A stretch of DNA of 64,000 bases from Archangium violaceum (lineage in GTDB: Bacteria > Myxococcota > Myxococcia > Myxococcales > Myxococcaceae): the NCBI RefSeq assembly GCF_016859125.1, contig NZ_CP069338.1, positions 11,659,501 to 11,723,500 of the forward strand, read 5' to 3'. Below are positions 24,768-34,694 of the stretch, piece by piece (position 1 is the first letter of the stretch; every line of letters starts with the position of its first letter). Below the pieces are notes generated by a model. That model was not told where the DNA came from, did no database searches, and saw only the letters and a program-made list of their open reading frames with translations. Made by a program: the position numbers and the translations under genes.

Positions 24768-25706
24768 ATGCTTGCCGCTACGAAGGAGACGATGACGAAG
24801 ACGAAGACCCCGCCCGGAGAGAAGACGCCGGCGCTAGCGCGTGAGGAGTTCGAACGTCACCAGTTCCCGGTATGGGTGCAACGCTTCAGCGGTGAGCGTC
24901 GTCCCGCCCGGCCTGGAACCTTCGTCCATTCGTACGCGGTCATCTTCCTCGTGACGCGAGGCCTGACGAGGGTACGGCACTCCGGCGATCTGGTGCTGCG
25001 CGCGGGAGACGTTCACATCATTCCCCCCGGGGATGCACACGGCTCGGCGCACTTCGAGGACATGGAAGGCTGGGGGCTCTCATTCCACCCCGAGGCCTTT
25101 CCTCATGAGGACCCGAGCTGGGGGAGCCACACGGGCCTGCGGCTGGGTCCCTTGCTGCGGGTCCGGAGCGGATGCCACCCGGTCCTCCGCCCGAACGCCG
25201 CTCAACGCCAGCGCCTCGAAGGGTGGATGCGCCTCATCGAGCAGGAGCTCTCCGGCAACGAGCGGTCCCGCGACGAGGCCGTGAGTGCCCTGCTCCGCCT
25301 GGTGCTGATCGAACTGGAGCGGATGAGCGGCCCCGAGGCCACACCTGACCCCGCGGGCCAGGGAATCGCCCGCCAGGCGCTCACGTACATCGAGACGAAC
25401 GCCCTCGAGCCGCTGTCACTCGCTCAGGTCGCACGCGCCGTCGGGCGCTCGCCCACGCACGTGGCGAGCGTGGTTCGCAAGGAGACGGGCCGTACGGTGG
25501 GACAGTGGATTCTCGAGTACCGCATGGCCGAGGCCCGGCGGCGGCTCCAGGGGACGGATGAACGGGTGGACATCATCGCCGAGCGCGTGGGCTACGCGGA
25601 CGTGACGCACTTCATCCGCCTCTTCCGGCGCGCGCACGGCCTCACGCCCGCCGCGTGGAGACGTCAGGCAACGCAGCCCTCCCAACAACCACGGCACTCC
25701 GAGTGA
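24768..25706 (+). CDS. AraC-family transcriptional regulator
   Basis: 312 residues from ATG 24768; ATG 24792 is possible (AAGGAG precedes it, but with only three bases of spacing). The N-terminal cupin-like sensor has the HSYAVIFLVTRGLTRVRH and HIIPPGDAHGSAHF strands. The C-terminal pair of helix-turn-helices is clear: LSLAQVARAVGRSPTHVASVVRKETGRT and RVDIIAERVGYADVTHFIRLFRRAHGLTPAAWR. It follows the flavin oxidoreductase gene by ten bases and may control it. The inducer is unknown. Confidence 0.9.
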   Translation: MLAATKETMTKTKTPPGEKTPALAREEFERHQFPVWVQRFSGERRPARPGTFVHSYAVIFLVTRGLTRVRHSGDLVLRAGDVHIIPPGDAHGSAHFEDMEGWGLSFHPEAFPHEDPSWGSHTGLRLGPLLRVRSGCHPVLRPNAAQRQRLEGWMRLIEQELSGNERSRDEAVSALLRLVLIELERMSGPEATPDPAGQGIARQALTYIETNALEPLSLAQVARAVGRSPTHVASVVRKETGRTVGQWILEYRMAEARRRLQGTDERVDIIAERVGYADVTHFIRLFRRAHGLTPAAWRRQATQPSQQPRHSE

Positions 25707-25799
25707 CATGTTTCGGATGGAAGCTCCATCGCGCGCCGCGTGAAGCCACCGCTCGTGCTCCCCTACGCCCCCCTGGGACTCGACACACGGAGAGGGCAC

Positions 25800-27194
25800 A
25801 TGGCGGATGCATTCGATGTCGTGGTCATCGGAGGAGGCCCCACGGGAGAGAACGTGGCGGCGAGGACCGCCGGAGGAGGACTCTCGACGGCCATCGTGGA
25901 GGTGGAGCGGTTCGGCGGAGAGTGCTCCTTCTGGGCCTGCATCCCCAGCAAGGCGCTGCTGCGGCCTCCGGAGGTGTTGTGGCTGGCCCGGCACTCGCCC
26001 GGTGCTCGCGAGGCGGTGAAGGGACAGCTCGACGCCTCCAAGGTGCTCGCGCACCGGGATCAGATGGTCCAGGGCTACGACGACAGCTCCCAGGCCGAAT
26101 GGGCGCGAGGCGCGAAGCTGGAGGTGGTGCGAGGACACGGCCGGCTCACGGGCCCTCGCGCGGTGCGAGTCACGCTGCCTGACGGAGGGACACGCGAGCT
26201 GACGGCACGCCGGGCGGTGGTGCTGGCCACGGGCAGCGGCCCGCGCCTTCCGGACATCCCCGGGCTGCGCGAGGCGAAGCCCTGGACGAACCGAGAGGGC
26301 ACCGCGGCCAGGCACGTCCCCCGGCGGCTGGTGGTCCTGGGGGGCGGCGCGGTGGCGGTGGAGTTGAGCCAGGCCTGGCGCGAGCTGGGCGCCCAGGAGG
26401 TGACGCTGGTCCAACGCGGCGAGCACATCCTCGGACGCCTGGAGCCCTTCGCCCGCGAGCTGCTGGAGAAGGCCCTGCGCGAGAGTGGCATCACGGTGCG
26501 CACGGGCACCCAGGTGACGCGCGTCCACCGCCCGGAGGGACGGGGCGAGGTGACGGTGACGCTCTCCACCGGAGAAACCCTCCGCGCGGACGAGCTCCTG
26601 GTGGCGATGGGGCGCGAGGCCCGGACGAACGACCTGGGAGTGGAGACGGTGGGGCTGACCCCGGGCAAGCCCGTGGAGGTGGATGACCAGCTCCGCGCCA
26701 ACGGCGTGAAGGACGGCTGGCTGTACGCGTGCGGGGACGTGAACGGGCGCAACCTGCTCACGCACATGGGGAAGTACCAGGCGCGGCTGGCGGGAGATCA
26801 CATCCTGGGCAAGCAGGTGGAGGCCTGGGCGGACGCGAAGGCAACACCCCAGGTGCTCTTCACGCACCCGCAGGTGGCCTCGGTGGGACTCACCGAAGCG
26901 GAGGCGCGCGAGCGGGGACTGCCGGTGCGCACGGTGCGGGTGGGCCTGGACTCGGTGGCGGGCACGGCCCTGCTCGGCGAGGGCCTGAACGGGGCGGTGC
27001 AGCTGGTGGTGGACGAGCGGCGGCGCATCCTCCTCGGAGCCACCTTCGTGGGCCCCGGAGTGGGCGAGCTGCTGCACGCGGCCACCATCGCGGTGGCCGG
27101 CGAGGTACCGCTCGACAGACTCTGGCACGCGGTGCCGGCCTTCCCCACCGTCAGCGAGGTGTGGCTCCGGCTGCTGGAGTCCTACGGCTTGTGA
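25800..27194 (+). CDS. Pyridine-nucleotide-disulfide oxidoreductase, C-x4-C class
   Basis: 464 residues. FAD motif [18 protein letters not shown]; the redox pair reads [14 protein letters not shown]-x4-C as in lipoamide dehydrogenase and mercuric reductase but with a divergent SFWA core. NAD motif [16 protein letters not shown] and FAD closing [16 protein letters not shown] are intact. In the C-terminal interface [11 protein letters not shown], Phe stands where lipoamide dehydrogenases have the catalytic His of HPT, so it is unlikely to be a normal E3 subunit. Substrate unknown. Its 3' end overlaps the VOC gene on the other strand by 13 bases. Confidence 0.85.
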   Translation: MADAFDVVVIGGGPTGENVAARTAGGGLSTAIVEVERFGGECSFWACIPSKALLRPPEVLWLARHSPGAREAVKGQLDASKVLAHRDQMVQGYDDSSQAEWARGAKLEVVRGHGRLTGPRAVRVTLPDGGTRELTARRAVVLATGSGPRLPDIPGLREAKPWTNREGTAARHVPRRLVVLGGGAVAVELSQAWRELGAQEVTLVQRGEHILGRLEPFARELLEKALRESGITVRTGTQVTRVHRPEGRGEVTVTLSTGETLRADELLVAMGREARTNDLGVETVGLTPGKPVEVDDQLRANGVKDGWLYACGDVNGRNLLTHMGKYQARLAGDHILGKQVEAWADAKATPQVLFTHPQVASVGLTEAEARERGLPVRTVRVGLDSVAGTALLGEGLNGAVQLVVDERRRILLGATFVGPGVGELLHAATIAVAGEVPLDRLWHAVPAFPTVSEVWLRLLESYGL

Positions 27195-27676
27195 GCAGCG
27201 GCCTTCGCGAGCGTATCGAAGGCGGAGATGACCTCGGGCGGGGCCTGCACCAGCTCGATGAGCACGCCCTCGCCCCCGAGTGGGAACTGCTCGTTGCCCT
27301 TGGGGTGGATGAATGTCACATCGAAGCCGGCCGCGCCCTTGCGGATGCCACCGGGAGCGAACCGCACGCCCTGCCCCTCCAGCCACGTCACCGCCGCGCG
27401 CAGATCATCCACCCACAGCCCCAGGTGGTTGAGCGCGGGCTCGTGCACGCGCGGCTTCCCGTTCGGGTCCACCGGCTGCATCAGGTCCACCTCCACGCGG
27501 AAGGGGCCGACTCCCGCCACGACGATGTCCTCGTCGACGTTCTCGCGCTCGCTGCGGTAGGTGCCGTGGGGCTCGAGGCCCAGCACGTCCACCCAGAGCT
27601 TGCGCAGGGGCGCCTTGTCCGGTCCGCCGATGGCCACCTGCTGGAGGCCCAGGATGCGAAAGGGTCGTGTCGTCAT
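27182..27676 (-). CDS. VOC-family (glyoxalase-like) protein
   Basis: 164 residues. The paired beta-alpha-beta-beta-beta modules are visible: [27 protein letters not shown] at the N-terminus and [25 protein letters not shown] in the second half, ending with an acidic strand [10 protein letters not shown] that gives a likely metal Glu. This layout suits methylmalonyl-CoA epimerase or glyoxalase I relatives, but the first metal His is replaced by Gln (LQQVAI), so the exact activity is open. Tail-to-tail with the disulfide reductase, with a 13-bp overlap. Confidence 0.8.
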   Translation of the reverse strand: MTTRPFRILGLQQVAIGGPDKAPLRKLWVDVLGLEPHGTYRSERENVDEDIVVAGVGPFRVEVDLMQPVDPNGKPRVHEPALNHLGLWVDDLRAAVTWLEGQGVRFAPGGIRKGAAGFDVTFIHPKGNEQFPLGGEGVLIELVQAPPEVISAFDTLAKAAAHKP

Positions 27677-27732
27677 GGCGGCGCACCGTCGCAGAGGGGG
27701 CGGAGCCAGGCAAGGCCCTCATCCCCGGAGGA

Positions 27733-28368
27733 TCAGAAACCCGGCGGTACCCGACCATGCAGACAGGTGATGGTGTTGGGCACGCGAGGCCCCGACCACA
27801 GCGCGTGCCTCGTGCCCGAACGCTCCTCGGGTGGCACCCCCTCGTCCACCGGCCAGTGGGGCTCCTCTCCGGGACGCAGCGAGTGGAGCCCGCTCTGCCA
27901 CGGGCCAATGACATGGGTGTGCCCCGCGGCACGACAGCCGAAGAAGCGCGTCCACGCCCGCGCGAAGGCATGCCCCCGGGCCGTCCCGAAGGTCTCGCAG
28001 GTGCGGAACCACCAGAGCGCCTCCCCACCCGGCACGAGGCGCTCGCGCAACGCAGCCAGACGCTCGTGCAGGGGGTGACCCGGCGCGAGCGCCCGGACAT
28101 CCAGCGGCACACGACTGATGAGCGCACAGCCCCAGTTGCCGTGACCCCAGAACTGGATCTCCGCGATGCGCTCCTCGCGTGAGCGCTCGAGCAGCCAATC
28201 GAGCGCTTCGTCCCAGCTCGCCACGCCCTTCCAGGCATCGAGCCGGCCGAGCGCACGATACAGCACGCCTCCGACACGCCACGAGAAGGTGAGACCCGGA
28301 AGACCCCAGGGCCCGCCGCAGGTGCGGTCATACACCATCAACCTCGCGCCCTCTTTCCGCTCCGCCAT
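27733..28368 (-). CDS. Uncharacterised protein with possible caspase/CHAT-like His-Cys dyad
   Basis: 211 residues from ATG 28368 (GGGAGGAC upstream). I do not recognise the family. It has no signal peptide. Two motifs stand out: a hydrophobic strand leading to His76-Gly (IQFWGHGNWG) and, 48 residues later, a strand leading to Cys124 (LWWFRTCETFG), followed by another strand with HTHVIGPW. Strand-His-Gly then strand-Cys at this spacing is what clan CD peptidases such as caspases and CHAT domains show. Function is therefore a hypothesis only. It is divergent from the globin gene across 88 bp. Confidence 0.65.
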   Translation of the reverse strand: MAERKEGARLMVYDRTCGGPWGLPGLTFSWRVGGVLYRALGRLDAWKGVASWDEALDWLLERSREERIAEIQFWGHGNWGCALISRVPLDVRALAPGHPLHERLAALRERLVPGGEALWWFRTCETFGTARGHAFARAWTRFFGCRAAGHTHVIGPWQSGLHSLRPGEEPHWPVDEGVPPEERSGTRHALWSGPRVPNTITCLHGRVPPGF

Positions 28369-28456
28369 CGCAGTCCTCCCGATGCCGTTCCACCGTTCCA
28401 CCCCATTCCAAACTAGAATCCACCGCGGCGACAACAAGGGCCTCCAGGGGCCTGAA

Positions 28457-28843
28457 ATGGGAGCGCGCGTGCACCAGACGAACAGCCTCTACGAGCAACT
28501 GGGGGGCGAGGAGATGGTCTCCAGGGCGGTGTCCATCTTCTATCGCAAGGTACTGGGAGATCCCCTCTTGAGACCCTTCTTCGAGGGGGTGGACGTGACG
28601 CGCGTGGAGTCCATGCAGAGGGCCTTCCTGGCCACGGTCTTCGGCGGCCCCAGGACGTACTCCGGCCGGGACATGCGCCGGGCCCATGCTCGGCTGGTGG
28701 AGCGCGAGCTGGCCGATGTCCACTTCGACGCCGTGCTGAACCACCTGGACAACACCCTGGAGGAGCTGAACGTGGGCAAGCTGCTCAGGGACTGGGCCCG
28801 GGCCCTCACCGAGAGCCAGCGCAAGGACATCCTGGGACGCTGA
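28457..28843 (+). CDS. Truncated haemoglobin (2-on-2 globin, group I)
   Basis: 128 residues from ATG 28457. Family signs: SLYEQLGGEEMVSRAVSIFYRKVLGDPLLRPFFEGVD at the N-terminus, with B-helix Phe-Tyr at 28-29, the FGGPRTYSGRDM segment, and proximal His77 in RRAHARL. Group-I-type truncated globins bind O2 or NO; this one lacks extra domains. It shares an 88-bp upstream region with the divergent gene at left, in which CGTTCCAC is tandemly duplicated (28386-28401). Confidence 0.93.
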   Translation: MGARVHQTNSLYEQLGGEEMVSRAVSIFYRKVLGDPLLRPFFEGVDVTRVESMQRAFLATVFGGPRTYSGRDMRRAHARLVERELADVHFDAVLNHLDNTLEELNVGKLLRDWARALTESQRKDILGR

Positions 28844-28942
28844 GCCCGGGGTGCCACGAGGAATCAGGCTCGGCGATTGAATATCCTCCGGGTTCGGACG
28901 TCCTGCAGCTCCCCTCACGGATTCTCGAAGGAGCCCCTCTCG

Positions 28943-29284
28943 ATGCGCGCCCTGCTGGCGACCCTGACCTTCTCGTTCCTCCTCCTCCCCACCACCAGTG
29001 ACGCGGCCACGCTCCGCTGTGGCAACAACCTCGTCTCGGATGGGGCCTCCAGGTCCGACGTCCTCCTCAAGTGCGGAGAGCCGATGGCCAGGGAGAGCCG
29101 CACCGAGTCCGTGGGCGAGAAGACGAAGCAGAAGACGGACGAGAGCACCACCACCACCGAGCATGTCGTCCAGAAGACGATCGAGGAGTGGACGTACAAC
29201 TTCGGTCCCCAGCGGCTGATGCAGGTGGCGGTGTTCGAGAACGGCCGCCTCGTCGACGTGAGGAGCGGGGGCTACGGGCGGTAG
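28943..29284 (+). CDS. DUF2845-type small exported protein
   Basis: 113 residues, GAAGGAG nine bases before ATG 28943. Signal peptide MRALLATLTFSFLLLPTTSDA. The mature part fits DUF2845: CGNNLVSDGASRSDVLLKCGEP with two cysteines, a Thr/Lys-rich linker, then EEWTYNFGPQRLMQVAVFENGRLVDVRSGGYG. The role of the family is unknown; an envelope location is expected. A perfect hairpin begins at its last base pair and separates it from the convergent pectinacetylesterase gene. Confidence 0.85.
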   Translation: MRALLATLTFSFLLLPTTSDAATLRCGNNLVSDGASRSDVLLKCGEPMARESRTESVGEKTKQKTDESTTTTEHVVQKTIEEWTYNFGPQRLMQVAVFENGRLVDVRSGGYGR

Positions 29285-29310
29285 GCAGCCGACCGCCTCG
29301 CCGGCTGCCT
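29283..29310. terminator. Bidirectional hairpin between convergent genes
   Basis: AGGCAGCCG (29283-29291) pairs exactly with CGGCTGCCT (29302-29310) over a 10-base loop. The left arm starts within the DUF2845 stop codon. The next gene's 3' end is 33 bases on. Confidence 0.6.
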
Positions 29311-29342
29311 CCTCTCTCCCCTGTCTGGCTCGTCAGCCGGAC

Positions 29343-30659
29343 TCAACCACCGAGGGCGCCGTTGATGAGCGGCGCGACGATGTCCATGCCGGGATCCTCG
29401 TCGTTGTAGCCGTTCGCCGGCTCGTAGACGCGGACGCGCTGGTTCTCATTGATGAAGCGATGGAGGAAGACGTCCATCGGCACGAACTCGCTGTAGCACT
29501 TGTAGCTCTGCCACGGCTCGGAGATGTACTCATACCAGTTGTGCTTCTTCTCCATCCGCTCGCAGGCGTGCGCGCCGATGAAGGTGATGATCGTGCTGCA
29601 ATGGCTGGCGTTGATGGGCCGGCTGTACGGGATGAAGTAGCTGTAGTTGTTGTAGAGCTTCAGCTCGGCGACCAGCTTGTCCTGGTCCTCCTTCCAGTAT
29701 TGGAGGACGGTCTCCTGATCATTGGGCGTGTAGAAGCGCTCGTAGGAGAAGCGCGAGTAGTTGTAGTCGCGCGAGTAGGCCGTGTAGGCCAGCTGGTCGT
29801 TGGGGAACTCCATCGCCAGCATGCGGTTGATGGTGCCGAGGTTGTTGCGGTCGAAGGACGCCGGGAATTGGTTGAACACCGAGTCGAGGTTCCACGATTG
29901 GCGGATCTTGTCGTGGAGCGGGCGCGAGCGATCATTGACGTTCGGCGCGAGGTAGATGGGACCCGAGTCGTTCAGGAAATATCCGCGCGCCGGATTGATG
30001 ATGCGCCGCACGAAGTAATACGAGGACGAGGTGGCGGTGCCTCCGGCGCTGAAGCCGGTGACCAGGAGCTTCTGGACGTTCGGGAACTGCGTCTTGGCGT
30101 AGTTGATGGCCGCGAGCGAGTTGGTATAGCCGGAGTGGTGCCAGGCGAGCGGCGGCTCCGCCCCCGTCGGATCCGTATAGGTGACGGTGTTGTTGCCCAC
30201 GTGCACGTCACCCGTGCAGTAGGGCATGTAGACGATGTTCCAGTCCTTCGTCGCGATGTCTTTACGGCTGCGGAAGGGCAGACCCGGATCGGCGCCGTTC
30301 ACGAGCGGCGAGACATACTTCGCCGTGAACTGCTTCATGTAGTCGTCCGTGATGCCGTTCGGGTTGGCCGCGCCGAGCAGGCCCGCGCGCCCGCTACAGG
30401 TGTCGTAGTCCCAGCACGCACCGCCACCCTCGAAGAAGAACATCAGGTTCTTCGAGCCGGTGGTGCTCCGCGTGATGAAGAACTTGTACTGAGAGCCGTT
30501 GCCGCACTTCGTTCCCGGCAGCTCGACCTTCTCCCAGTTGTAGTTGTTGCCGCCGTCGACCAGCACCTCGACGATACCGTCGACCAGCACCTCCGCGCGG
30601 GCGGCGCTCGGGGGGACCGCCGCGGCGACGAGAAGGCCCAACAAGAGATGGTTCTTCAT
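29343..30659 (-). CDS. Secreted pectinacetylesterase-family hydrolase
   Basis: 438 residues; ATG 30659 with GGAGGAG seven bases upstream. Signal peptide [22 protein letters not shown]. Family motifs: [17 protein letters not shown] (oxyanion region), [12 protein letters not shown], and the nucleophile elbow [13 protein letters not shown] (G-x-S-x-G). C-terminal His in INASHCSTI is a candidate third catalytic residue. Plant members deacetylate pectin and the animal relative Notum deacylates Wnt; bacterial substrates are mostly unknown. Five or more Cys suggest disulfides. Its promoter region faces the gene at 30798. Confidence 0.88.
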   Translation of the reverse strand: MKNHLLLGLLVAAAVPPSAARAEVLVDGIVEVLVDGGNNYNWEKVELPGTKCGNGSQYKFFITRSTTGSKNLMFFFEGGGACWDYDTCSGRAGLLGAANPNGITDDYMKQFTAKYVSPLVNGADPGLPFRSRKDIATKDWNIVYMPYCTGDVHVGNNTVTYTDPTGAEPPLAWHHSGYTNSLAAINYAKTQFPNVQKLLVTGFSAGGTATSSSYYFVRRIINPARGYFLNDSGPIYLAPNVNDRSRPLHDKIRQSWNLDSVFNQFPASFDRNNLGTINRMLAMEFPNDQLAYTAYSRDYNYSRFSYERFYTPNDQETVLQYWKEDQDKLVAELKLYNNYSYFIPYSRPINASHCSTIITFIGAHACERMEKKHNWYEYISEPWQSYKCYSEFVPMDVFLHRFINENQRVRVYEPANGYNDEDPGMDIVAPLINGALGG

Positions 30660-30797
30660 CCCAACTCCTCCATAGGTGGTATTCAGTGGGATGAACGAGA
30701 GTATCACAATCCGTGAAATATCGGTCTCTCACACTCCAATGTGTCTTCCATCAACGCCCGTTGCGAAACGGGTGTGGCACCGGGTATCTGGTTGACC

Positions 30798-31475
30798 ATG
30801 GGCGCGAATAGCCGGTCGAAGACCCTGCCGTGGCTGGTGGCGATGGCCGCCATCGCGCTGCTGGCGGTGCTGTGGTTTGTCCTACCGCGTCATGAGGCAA
30901 CCACGCAGGAGGCGCCCCCCCGCGCGGAGAAGGTCGCGAGGCCCGTGCGGGACGCCTCTCCGCCCCCCGAGCCAGAGACACCCGCCCCGCCCCAGGCCCT
31001 CGCCGCCGTCACGACCGATGCCGGCGTCGCCTCCGAGACACTGTCTTCTGACGCACCTCGCCGTCATCCGGTGGACCTGGCGAAGCTGCGCGAGCGATTG
31101 CCCGACAACCTCTATTGGGAGCTCAGCGCGCCGACGAAGGATCCCCAGGTCCTCCAGAAGCGCGCCGAGGAAGGACTGCGCTGGAACGAGCTCTACGGCA
31201 AGGTGCAGTCGAACACGGCCAGCGAGGAGGAGATCCACCAGTACTACGAGCACCGCCGCAGGGTGTCGGAGGACGCCATCGCGTTCGCGAGCCAGGTGCT
31301 CCAGGAGTACGGCGACCAACTGCCGGAGCAGGAGCGGGGCCTGTACGAGCTGAGCATCCGGATGCACCGCACCCGCCTCGACGAGCTTCCCCGGCAGACG
31401 GAGGACGCGCTCGCGCGCAAGCGCACCCAGGACCAGCGCCGGAAGGAATGGCTCGGAAGCGGACGCGGGAACTGA
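30798..31475 (+). CDS. Membrane-anchored hypothetical protein
   Basis: 225 residues from ATG 30798. One N-terminal transmembrane segment (WLVAMAAIALLAVLWFVLP), a Pro/Glu-rich linker of about 55 residues, then a helical, charged domain (QKRAEEGLRWNELYGKVQSN ... LARKRTQDQRRKEWLG) with coiled-coil character. No family recognised. It is likely periplasmic by the anchor. A short membrane-protein gene follows 91 bp later on the same strand. Confidence 0.65.
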   Translation: MGANSRSKTLPWLVAMAAIALLAVLWFVLPRHEATTQEAPPRAEKVARPVRDASPPPEPETPAPPQALAAVTTDAGVASETLSSDAPRRHPVDLAKLRERLPDNLYWELSAPTKDPQVLQKRAEEGLRWNELYGKVQSNTASEEEIHQYYEHRRRVSEDAIAFASQVLQEYGDQLPEQERGLYELSIRMHRTRLDELPRQTEDALARKRTQDQRRKEWLGSGRGN

Positions 31476-31566
31476 GCCGGCCCGTCCGTTCTGTGGGTAT
31501 TCATGCAAGCGGCACACGAGTCCCCCTTCCCGTCAGCCCCCGCCGCACTCACCCTTTAGGGCAGCT

Positions 31567-31878
31567 ATGAATCCCAACGCTGCCATTGAAGCTTCCGACA
31601 AGCGGCGCATGCTCGTGCTCGCGGGCCTGGTCGCCGTCCCCATCTATGTCCTCCCCGTGGGTCTCTGGGGAATCCGCGCGATGTGGCCTCGGACGCTGCG
31701 CTCCGCCGCCTCCGGCATCATCACCCTGGGCATGTTGTCCCTGGTGGGCCTGAGCCTGCGGGGGCTCGTCCGGGTGAAGGCCCAGCAGCCGAGCGGATCC
31801 GACCGGTGGAAGTTCCCGTTCCTCTGGCCGCAGATGTCGGAGGACGAGTTCGCCGCCTCGGCCGCCTCGGGCCACTGA
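31567..31878 (+). CDS. Small two-helix membrane protein
   Basis: 103 residues with two hydrophobic segments, MLVLAGLVAVPIYVLPVGLWG and GIITLGMLSLVGLSLRGLV, and a short C-terminal tail KFPFLWPQMSEDEFAA. No family recognised. GC3 use is like the neighbours, supporting a real gene. The ATG follows the loose ribosome site AGGGCAG. Confidence 0.6.
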   Translation: MNPNAAIEASDKRRMLVLAGLVAVPIYVLPVGLWGIRAMWPRTLRSAASGIITLGMLSLVGLSLRGLVRVKAQQPSGSDRWKFPFLWPQMSEDEFAASAASGH

Positions 31879-32023
31879 ATCGTTGGAGCGCCATCCATGA
31901 CGCGTGTCGTCAGCTAGAACACGACACGAGCCGCGAGCCCCCTCCCTCGTTCCGGGAGCCGCCGCGACACGCCATACCCTGTTTGGGTTATAGGTTCGCG
32001 TGTCTCAGGGCGGGAGGCGGCTC

Positions 32024-33400
<1,377 letters not shown>

Positions 33401-33408
33401 GGAGTGAA

Positions 33409-34056
33409 ATGCTGAAGAGGGTCTTCCTCGCGCTCGCCGTCGCCCTCGTGGGCTTCTCCGCCGTGGTGGCCTCGCGGCCATCGGCCTGGCGGCTCGAGCG
33501 CTCCATCACCATCGCCGCCCCCGTGGACCTCCCCTTCGGCCTGGTGAACGACTTCCACCGCTGGCGCTTCTGGTCGCCGTGGGAGGAGATCGATCCGAAG
33601 ATGAAGAGGACCTTCGACGGACCGTTCGCGGGCCCCGGAGCCATCTACGCCTGGTCCGGCAACGACGAGGCCGGCCGGGGGAAGATGACCATCCTGGACT
33701 CCAAGCCCTACGAGTCCATCCACATCCAGCTCGAGCTCCTCGAGCCGTGGCCGGCCACGAACATCGCCACCTTCACGTTCCAGCCCGGAGCCGAGGGCGT
33801 CACGGTCCGCTGGGCCATGGAGGGGCACAACGGCTTCCTGGGCAAGGCCTTCTCCCTCTTCGTGGACATGGACGGAAGGGTCGGCAAGGACTTCGAGAAG
33901 GGCCTGGCCACCATCAAGTCGCTGACCGAGACCGAGGCGAAGAACCGGCTCGAGCGGGAGGCCCTGCTCAAGGCCAGGGCCGAAGCCGAAGCCGCCGCCA
34001 GGGCGGCGCAGCCCGCGCCCAACGGGCCGGCCCAGGCGACCACGACCACGCCCTGA
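33409..34056 (+). CDS. SRPBCC-family (polyketide-cyclase-like) protein, membrane-anchored
   Basis: 215 residues; AGGAG upstream of ATG 33409. An N-terminal hydrophobic segment ([20 protein letters not shown]) is followed by the SRPBCC start [36 protein letters not shown] and the closing helix [13 protein letters not shown]. This group has a hydrophobic ligand pocket; enzymatic function is not implied. The C-terminus is an Ala/Glu/Pro tail. It sits eight bases after sdaA and may be co-transcribed with it. Confidence 0.82.
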   Translation: MLKRVFLALAVALVGFSAVVASRPSAWRLERSITIAAPVDLPFGLVNDFHRWRFWSPWEEIDPKMKRTFDGPFAGPGAIYAWSGNDEAGRGKMTILDSKPYESIHIQLELLEPWPATNIATFTFQPGAEGVTVRWAMEGHNGFLGKAFSLFVDMDGRVGKDFEKGLATIKSLTETEAKNRLEREALLKARAEAEAAARAAQPAPNGPAQATTTTP

Positions 34057-34071
34057 GTCCCACCGGGGCCT

Positions 34072-34551
34072 TCAGCCACCACCCAGGTTGGCGCAGGCCC
34101 TCGCATCACCGCCGTCGCAGGCGCGCCGGAGGAGCTTCGAGGCCTCGGCGTCGTTCTTCTCCGCGCACGCGCCCGTCCTGTGGCAGATGCCCGCGCTGAA
34201 GCAGCCCGCCGCGTCGCCGGCCTCACACGCGCGCATGTAGAGCGAGAAGGCACGCGCCGGATCCGCGCTCACGCCACGTCCCTGCCAGACGAGTGTGCCC
34301 AGCACGGTGCACGCCCGGGCGACGCCCGCGTCACATACGCGCGTGTACAGCTCGGCCGCGCGCGCCACCTCCCCCTTCCGCTCGGCCTCCGCGGCCGCGT
34401 CGAAGCACCCCTTCACCGTCCCGCCGGGGCACTTCTCGTCCTTGCTCGCCAGGGCCGCCGTGGCCTTGTCCTGCACGGCCTCACCGCCCTGCCCCTTCTT
34501 CTCGGAGCACGCCACCACCGAGAGCAGCGCCAGCATCAAGAGTCTTCTCAT
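34072..34551 (-). CDS. Cys-rich Sel1/TPR-type lipoprotein
   Basis: 159 residues from ATG 34551 (GAGGAGGTG upstream). Signal MRRLLMLALLSVVAC with lipobox Cys15. Three Sel1-type repeats follow, each with a Cys pair: GCFDAAAEAERKGEVARAAELYTRVCDAG, ACTVLGTLVWQGRGVSADPARAFSLYMRACEAG, GCFSAGICHRTGACAEKNDAEASKLLRRACDGG. This cysteine layout matches Hcp-like Sel1 proteins, which act as binding scaffolds. The target is unknown. Confidence 0.85.
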   Translation of the reverse strand: MRRLLMLALLSVVACSEKKGQGGEAVQDKATAALASKDEKCPGGTVKGCFDAAAEAERKGEVARAAELYTRVCDAGVARACTVLGTLVWQGRGVSADPARAFSLYMRACEAGDAAGCFSAGICHRTGACAEKNDAEASKLLRRACDGGDARACANLGGG

Positions 34552-34694
34552 GGACACCTCCTCGTTCCCGATGCACCGCGTCACGCATTGAATGCACCGC
34601 GTCAAGCCCCGTTTTACCAGGAAAAAGTGACACCCCGCATCAGCCCCACTAATACGCGCGGTGCATTCCCCTCCCCTACCCCCGAGGAGTCCCC

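Noticed and set aside
26729-28078. A 449-codon open frame on the plus strand
   Set aside because: It spans the 3' part of the disulfide reductase and the VOC and His-Cys genes in a non-coding frame, with low-complexity Arg/Gly text.
28386-28401. Tandem CGTTCCAC in the globin/His-Cys divergent region
   Set aside because: Only two short copies without dyad symmetry; could be chance.
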